From Burkholderiaceae bacterium (GTDB lineage: Bacteria > Pseudomonadota > Gammaproteobacteria > Burkholderiales > Burkholderiaceae_C), in NCBI GenBank assembly GCA_023268425.1, contig JALRFN010000271.1:1-10431 (forward strand): a stretch of 10,431 bases of DNA. Reading direction: 5' to 3'. A program made the translations under genes and the position numbers. Below the pieces are notes generated by a model, which worked only from the letters and a program-made list of their open reading frames with translations, did not search any database and was not told the origin of the DNA. The first letter of the stretch is position 1. The number at the start of each line of letters is the position of its first letter. This document shows positions 6,883 to 10,431 of the stretch, one piece after another.

Positions 6883-8726
6883 AGCGTGGCGTGCACCACG
6901 CGCAAGACGGCGCTGCCATAGGCCTCACGCTTTTTTTCACCCATGCCGTTGATGCGATGCAAATCGCCTGAGGTTTGTGGCGGGTCTTGGGCCATGGCTT
7001 TGAGCGTGGCGTCGTGAAAAATCAGGTACGCGGGTAGGCCGTGTTCCTTGGCCACCTGGGCGCGCCAAGTCTTTAAGGCCTCGTAAATGGCCTGCGCCTG
7101 TGGGTCACTCAACTGGGTGTCCGCCGTTGAGCGCTGCGCTTGGCGTTTGCTCACGCGCTCGCTGTGTTTGAGCCAAACTTCGCTTTGGCCTTTCAAGATC
7201 GCGCGTGCCGCGTGGTCCAGGTGCAAGGTGTTGAATTGCGTGGCATCAACGCGGATGGCTTCGCGTGCGATCAACTGGCGCATCAGTGCGCGCCACTGCA
7301 CCTCGCTGGTGTCGGCGCCAATGCCAAAAGTCGAGAGCTGATCGTGCTGGTGCTGCACGACTTTTTCGGTGCGTTTGCCGCGCAAGATGTCCATCAAGTG
7401 CCCAGCGCCAAAAGCCAGGCCGCTGGCCTGTTGGACGCGGTAGATGCACGACAAGAGCTTGCGCGCAGACTCGGTGGCGTCGAATTGCGCTGGCGGGTTC
7501 AGGCAGTTGTCACAGTTGCCACAAGCTTGGCTGTCTTCACCAAAGTAAGCCAAGATGCGCACGCGGCGGCAAGTCGCGCTTTCAGCCATGGCCAACAAGG
7601 CATCCAGCTTGTCGCGCATGACTTGTTTGTAGGCGTCTGCTGCCGGGCTGTCGTCGATCATGCGACGCTGGTTGACGACGTCTTGCAGACCGTAGGTCAT
7701 CCACGCGTTGCCGGGCTCGCCGTCGCGCGCGCAGCGCCCGGTTTCTTGGTAATAGCCTTCCATGTTTTTGGGCATGTCCAGGTGCGCGACAAAGCGCACG
7801 TTGGGCTTGTCGATGCCCATGCCGAAGGCAATGGTGGCGACCATGATCATTTGCTCTTCGCGCAAGAACTGGTCTTGGTGCGCGCGGCGGGTGTCGGCGG
7901 CCAAGCCCGCGTGGTAGGGCAAGGCGTTCAGGCCATGGCGCTGCAGTTGCTCGGCCACCTCTTCCACGCGGCGGCGTGATTGGCAGTACACGATGCCGCA
8001 GTCGTGACCGCTGTCGTCTCGGTGTTCGTGGTCAATGAAACGCAGCAACTGCGCCATCGCATCGCGCTTTTCCACAATGGTGTAGCGGATGTTGGGGCGA
8101 TCGAAACTGCTGACAAAGGCTTGCGCATGGTCCAGGCCCAGTTGGCGCACCATGTCTTCGCGGGTGATCGCGTCAGCGGTGGCGGTCAGCCCCATGCGCG
8201 GCACCTGGGCGTAGCGTTGGCAGACCCCCAGCAAGCTGCGGTACTCGGGCCGAAAGTCGTGCCCCCATTGGCTCACGCAGTGCGCTTCGTCGATGGCGAA
8301 CAGACTCAGTCGACCTCGCGCGTGCACGCGGTCCAGCAAGGCCAGCATGCGTGGCGTGGCCAAGCGTTCTGGCGCGACGTACAGCAAGGTCAGCTCGCTG
8401 GCGACCAAGGCGCGCTCGACCTCTTGGGCCTCTTGCATGTCCTGAGAGCTGTTCAAAAACGCCGCCGCCACCCCCAGTTCTTGCAAGGCACCGACTTGGT
8501 CGTGCATCAAGGCGATCAAGGGCGAGACCACGATGGTGACGCCATGTCCGGCCTGCTGGCGCAGGATTGCTGGCACCTGATAACAAAGCGACTTGCCGCC
8601 TCCGGTGGGCATCAAGACCAGGGCATCGCCGCCGCTGGCCACACGCGCGACGATGTCGGCTTGGTGGCCGCGAAATGCGGCGTAGCCAAACACGCTGCGC
8701 AAGACCTCGCTGGCTGCGCTGTCCAT
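6876..8726 (-). CDS. recQ: ATP-dependent DNA helicase RecQ
   Basis: RecQ is a 3'-to-5' DNA helicase acting in recombination and replication-fork repair. With the ATG at 8726 the product is 616 residues, close to the family norm of about 610. Numbered from that start: the RecQ motif 0 region ([10 protein letters not shown], 13-22), Walker A PTGGGKS (40-46), the DEAH box (146-149), the second RecA-like domain with [13 protein letters not shown] and [11 protein letters not shown], and [14 protein letters not shown] zinc-binding domain has cysteines at about 386, 402, 405 and 408 (CGNCDNC). A winged-helix RQC domain follows, then a C-terminal HRDC domain (about 540-616) ending [17 protein letters not shown] at 8816 would add 30 Pro/Ala-rich residues and overlap the folA stop as TTGA. 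The ATG is preferred because family similarity begins just after it, but neither has a clear ribosome site. It is the last gene of the minus-strand cluster. Confidence 0.95.
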   Translation of the reverse strand: MDSAASEVLRSVFGYAAFRGHQADIVARVASGGDALVLMPTGGGKSLCYQVPAILRQQAGHGVTIVVSPLIALMHDQVGALQELGVAAAFLNSSQDMQEAQEVERALVASELTLLYVAPERLATPRMLALLDRVHARGRLSLFAIDEAHCVSQWGHDFRPEYRSLLGVCQRYAQVPRMGLTATADAITREDMVRQLGLDHAQAFVSSFDRPNIRYTIVEKRDAMAQLLRFIDHEHRDDSGHDCGIVYCQSRRRVEEVAEQLQRHGLNALPYHAGLAADTRRAHQDQFLREEQMIMVATIAFGMGIDKPNVRFVAHLDMPKNMEGYYQETGRCARDGEPGNAWMTYGLQDVVNQRRMIDDSPAADAYKQVMRDKLDALLAMAESATCRRVRILAYFGEDSQACGNCDNCLNPPAQFDATESARKLLSCIYRVQQASGLAFGAGHLMDILRGKRTEKVVQHQHDQLSTFGIGADTSEVQWRALMRQLIAREAIRVDATQFNTLHLDHAARAILKGQSEVWLKHSERVSKRQAQRSTADTQLSDPQAQAIYEALKTWRAQVAKEHGLPAYLIFHDATLKAMAQDPPQTSGDLHRINGMGEKKREAYGSAVLRVVHATLG

Positions 8727-8812
8727 GGACTCGGTGATGGGGAACTCAGACACAGGCAAGGCGGGCGCAGATGTTGGTCCAAGTGCTGCGCTGCGTGGCG
8801 GAGGGTCTTGCG

Positions 8813-9313
8813 TCAAAGCGAGGCAGGGTCACGCTCCCAGGTCACAAAGCGGTAGCTCAAGCCGGTGCGGCTGGTTTGGGTGTCGCCGCGTGCGGTTTCG
8901 CGCCAGGAGGCGTCAAGCTCCGGGGCAAAGGCGTCGCCTGCGACGTCCAGGTCAATTTCGGTGATCACGGCGCGCTGCGCCAGCGGCGCGGCTTGCGCGT
9001 AGATTTGGGCGCCGCCCATGACCCAGACTTCGGCCTCGTCGCGCAACAGCTCCAGCGCGGCGCTCAAACCCGAGGCCACCTCTGCCCCGGGCGCTCGCCA
9101 AGCGCTCTGGCGTGTGATCACGATGTTGCGTCGCCCCGGTAAGGGGCGAAATGGCTCGGGAATCGAGTCCCAGGTCTTGCGCCCCATGATCACGGGTGCC
9201 CCCATGGTTGTGGCCTTGAAATGGGCCAAGTCTTCGGGCAGGTGCCAGGGCATGCCGCCTTGGGCGCCAATCACGCCGCCCTTGGCGTGTGCGTAAATCA
9301 AGTTCAGTCTCAT
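8813..9313 (-). CDS. folA: Dihydrofolate reductase
   Basis: This 166-residue enzyme reduces dihydrofolate to tetrahydrofolate with NADPH, supplying one-carbon carriers for thymidylate and purine synthesis. It shows the whole chromosomal DHFR pattern: [13 protein letters not shown] (4-16), the substrate-site [13 protein letters not shown] with catalytic Asp28, [12 protein letters not shown] (41-52), [11 protein letters not shown] (58-68), and [13 protein letters not shown] (96-108) with the paired glycines of the cofactor site. Length is typical. The ATG at 9313 is chosen because the first beta-strand follows at once and GGAGG lies 4 bases upstream. It overlaps the stop of the preceding EamA gene in ATGA (9313-9310), so translation is probably coupled. 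Lying downstream of thyA sequence is meaningful: thymidylate synthase generates the dihydrofolate this enzyme recycles. Nothing suggests a mobile, trimethoprim-resistance type. Confidence 0.95.
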   Translation of the reverse strand: MRLNLIYAHAKGGVIGAQGGMPWHLPEDLAHFKATTMGAPVIMGRKTWDSIPEPFRPLPGRRNIVITRQSAWRAPGAEVASGLSAALELLRDEAEVWVMGGAQIYAQAAPLAQRAVITEIDLDVAGDAFAPELDASWRETARGDTQTSRTGLSYRFVTWERDPASL

Positions 9314-10221
9314 GAAACCTCCACTGGGCGGGCGCGCCGCCGCGTGGGTTTGGGCATCAACACGGCCGCAATGGCGGCGACGATGAACACCACCGCGACC
9401 CAGTCTTGCCAACTGGGCCATTCGCCGACGATGAAAGGGGCGCTGACGATGCCGACCATGGGGATGGCCATGATGCTCATGGCACTGGTGGCCGGTGGCA
9501 GCTTGCTGGCCATGCCAAACCAGATCAACTGCGCCACGCCGTAGTTGATGAAGGCGCCATAGACCAAGCTGCCCCACATCGGGCCATCAAACGTGGCCCA
9601 AGCAATCGGCCCATCCACCAGCCATGCAGCGCTCCAGAGCACAACACTGCCCAGCAACAGCATCCACACGGTCAAGACCTTGGCGTCCATTTGCAACTTG
9701 CGCTTGCGCATCAACAGGGTGCCCAAAGCCCAGGAAGCTGCGGCGATTTCCATGTAAAGCACCCCAATGGGGCGACCCGTGAGGCGGCTGAACTCGTGCC
9801 ACAACAACAAGACAATGGCCAAAGCAGCCGCGGCGCACGCCAAGGCCACGCGACGGGTGAGTTGCTCACCGAAAAAAGCGATGCCGATCAAGACCGTGAT
9901 GATGGGCATGGTGAAGCCCAAAATCGCTGCGCGGCCTGAAGCCAACTCCGCCACCCCGTAAATCGAGGTCAAGTGCCAGCCCAGGACGTTGGGGATCATC
10001 AAGCCCACAATGGCCGGCCATTGTTCACGTGTGGGCCACATGCGAGCGCCTTGCGCGCGCACCAGCACAAACAAAAACACCGCGCCCAAGGACATGGTCA
10101 GGGCACGAAAGCTCAGGGGGTTCATGTGCTGCAGCGACAGCTTCATCATGGGCCAGTTCATGCCCCACATCAGCGTCAAGGCCACAATGGCCCACAGTTG
10201 GCGGGCGCTCAAGCGTTCCAT
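9310..10221 (-). CDS. EamA/DMT-family membrane transporter
   Basis: This 303-residue inner-membrane protein of the drug/metabolite transporter superfamily is built from two EamA repeats of about five helices each. The first repeat starts LWAIVALTLMWGMNWPMMK and ends at the FFGEQLT segment (about residues 117-123). The second starts near VLYMEIAAASWALGTLLMRK and ends with the matching VGEWPSWQDWVAVVFIV. The C-terminus is a basic tail ([13 protein letters not shown]). Members export amino acids, metabolites or drugs; the substrate cannot be deduced here. The start is placed at ATG 10221. A TTG three codons upstream (10230) is possible but less likely, and no strong ribosome site favours either. 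It starts 20 bases after the thyA stop and overlaps folA by 4 bases, so it sits inside a thyA-folA unit, possibly just as an operon passenger. Confidence 0.9.
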   Translation of the reverse strand: MERLSARQLWAIVALTLMWGMNWPMMKLSLQHMNPLSFRALTMSLGAVFLFVLVRAQGARMWPTREQWPAIVGLMIPNVLGWHLTSIYGVAELASGRAAILGFTMPIITVLIGIAFFGEQLTRRVALACAAAALAIVLLLWHEFSRLTGRPIGVLYMEIAAASWALGTLLMRKRKLQMDAKVLTVWMLLLGSVVLWSAAWLVDGPIAWATFDGPMWGSLVYGAFINYGVAQLIWFGMASKLPPATSAMSIMAIPMVGIVSAPFIVGEWPSWQDWVAVVFIVAAIAAVLMPKPTRRRARPVEVS

Positions 10222-10241
10222 GGATACCAACGGAAAAAGGC

Positions 10242-10385
10242 TCAGACGGCCACGGGCGCTTTGATGGCGGCGTGGTGCTGGTAATCGACGACTTCAAAGT
10301 CTTCAAAGGCGTAGCCCACTTGGTTTGGTTGGAATGTGGATTTGAACGAACCATCTTCAGCAGTATATGGAGGCAAAGTACTCAT
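10242..10385 (-). pseudogene. thyA: 3' remnant of thymidylate synthase gene with foreign 5' part
   Basis: The reading frame ending in TGA at 10244-10242 encodes YAFEDFEVVDYQHHAAIKAP followed by VAV, the characteristic C-terminus of bacterial ThyA (dUMP to dTMP with methylene-tetrahydrofolate). Only these roughly 23 residues look like ThyA. Upstream, where ThyA should read like RPDSIFDY, the frame gives STFQPNQVG, and the other two minus-strand frames show no ThyA sequence either. An ATG at 10385 opens a 47-codon frame (MSTLPPYTAEDG...), and TAA at 10406-10404 closes the frame above it. All catalytic residues of ThyA, including the active Cys, are therefore absent. It could be a gene cut by an insertion or rearrangement, or a chimeric contig end. 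Whether the 47-residue peptide is made is unknown. Confidence 0.6.
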
Positions 10386-10431
10386 ATTATTTTCTTGAGA
10401 AGGTTAGATTCTTACCATCTATTTTTATTGT
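10386..10431. other. AT-rich tail at the right edge, unassigned
   Basis: GC content falls to about 25% over the last 51 bases (13 of 51), against a GC-rich remainder of the window. Stop codons interrupt the thyA frame. No recognisable gene, terminal repeat or promoter is visible in so short a stretch. It may be the edge of an inserted element, a promoter region, or unrelated sequence joined in assembly. Confidence 0.5.

Noticed and set aside
8727..8816. N-terminal extension of RecQ from TTG 8816 as a distinct domain
   Set aside because: The extra 30 residues are Pro/Ala-rich without any motif, and the ATG at 8726 gives the usual family length; kept only as an alternative start.
10311..10431. 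Plus-strand frame open to the right edge
   Set aside because: It has no start or ribosome site, its left part is antisense to the ThyA tail, and its translation resembles nothing recognised.
1..10431. tRNA, rRNA, CRISPR repeats, transposase or integrase genes
   Set aside because: I read both strands for these and saw none; the only hint of mobility is the unexplained junction at the right edge.

Overview
The window reads as chromosomal DNA of a GC-rich betaproteobacterium, most likely Burkholderiales/Comamonadaceae. The evidence is the protein styles: a 4TM/12TM TAXI-TRAP permease, a YiaD-like OmpA lipoprotein, the C-terminal sequence of ThyA, and thyA, folA and recQ lying close together. 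No rRNA, tRNA, CRISPR array, transposase or integrase gene is visible. Every gap between genes is under 170 bases, so there is no long empty stretch.

Left part, minus strand: an exodeoxyribonuclease III gene cut by the left edge (1-464), then an OmpA-family glycine-zipper lipoprotein (617-1309) with its own promoter candidate and a clear intrinsic terminator, then a LysR-type regulator (1472-2377).

Centre, plus strand, divergent from the LysR gene: a TAXI-type TRAP substrate-binding protein (2514-3509), a fused TRAP permease (3622-5544), and a type I sulfatase with no signal peptide (5541-6842) whose start overlaps the permease stop by 4 bases. Together they look like a regulated unit that imports a sulfate ester across the inner membrane and hydrolyses it in the cytosol. 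The substrate cannot be read from the sequence. Two GC-rich hairpins separate the binding-protein gene from the permease gene and may let the binding protein be made in excess.

Right part, minus strand, convergent with the sulfatase: in transcription order, a 3' piece of thyA (10385-10242), an EamA/DMT membrane transporter (10221-9310), folA (dihydrofolate reductase, 9313-8813) and recQ (helicase, 8726-6876, possibly from 8816). The genes overlap or nearly touch and are probably co-transcribed. ThyA produces dihydrofolate and FolA recycles it, so this pair is functionally linked.

The oddest spot is the right end. Only about the last 23 residues of ThyA match the family. Upstream, the coding similarity stops abruptly, GC drops to about 25% in the last 51 bases, and stop codons close the frame. 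This is either a real junction (truncated gene or inserted element) or an assembly-end artefact.
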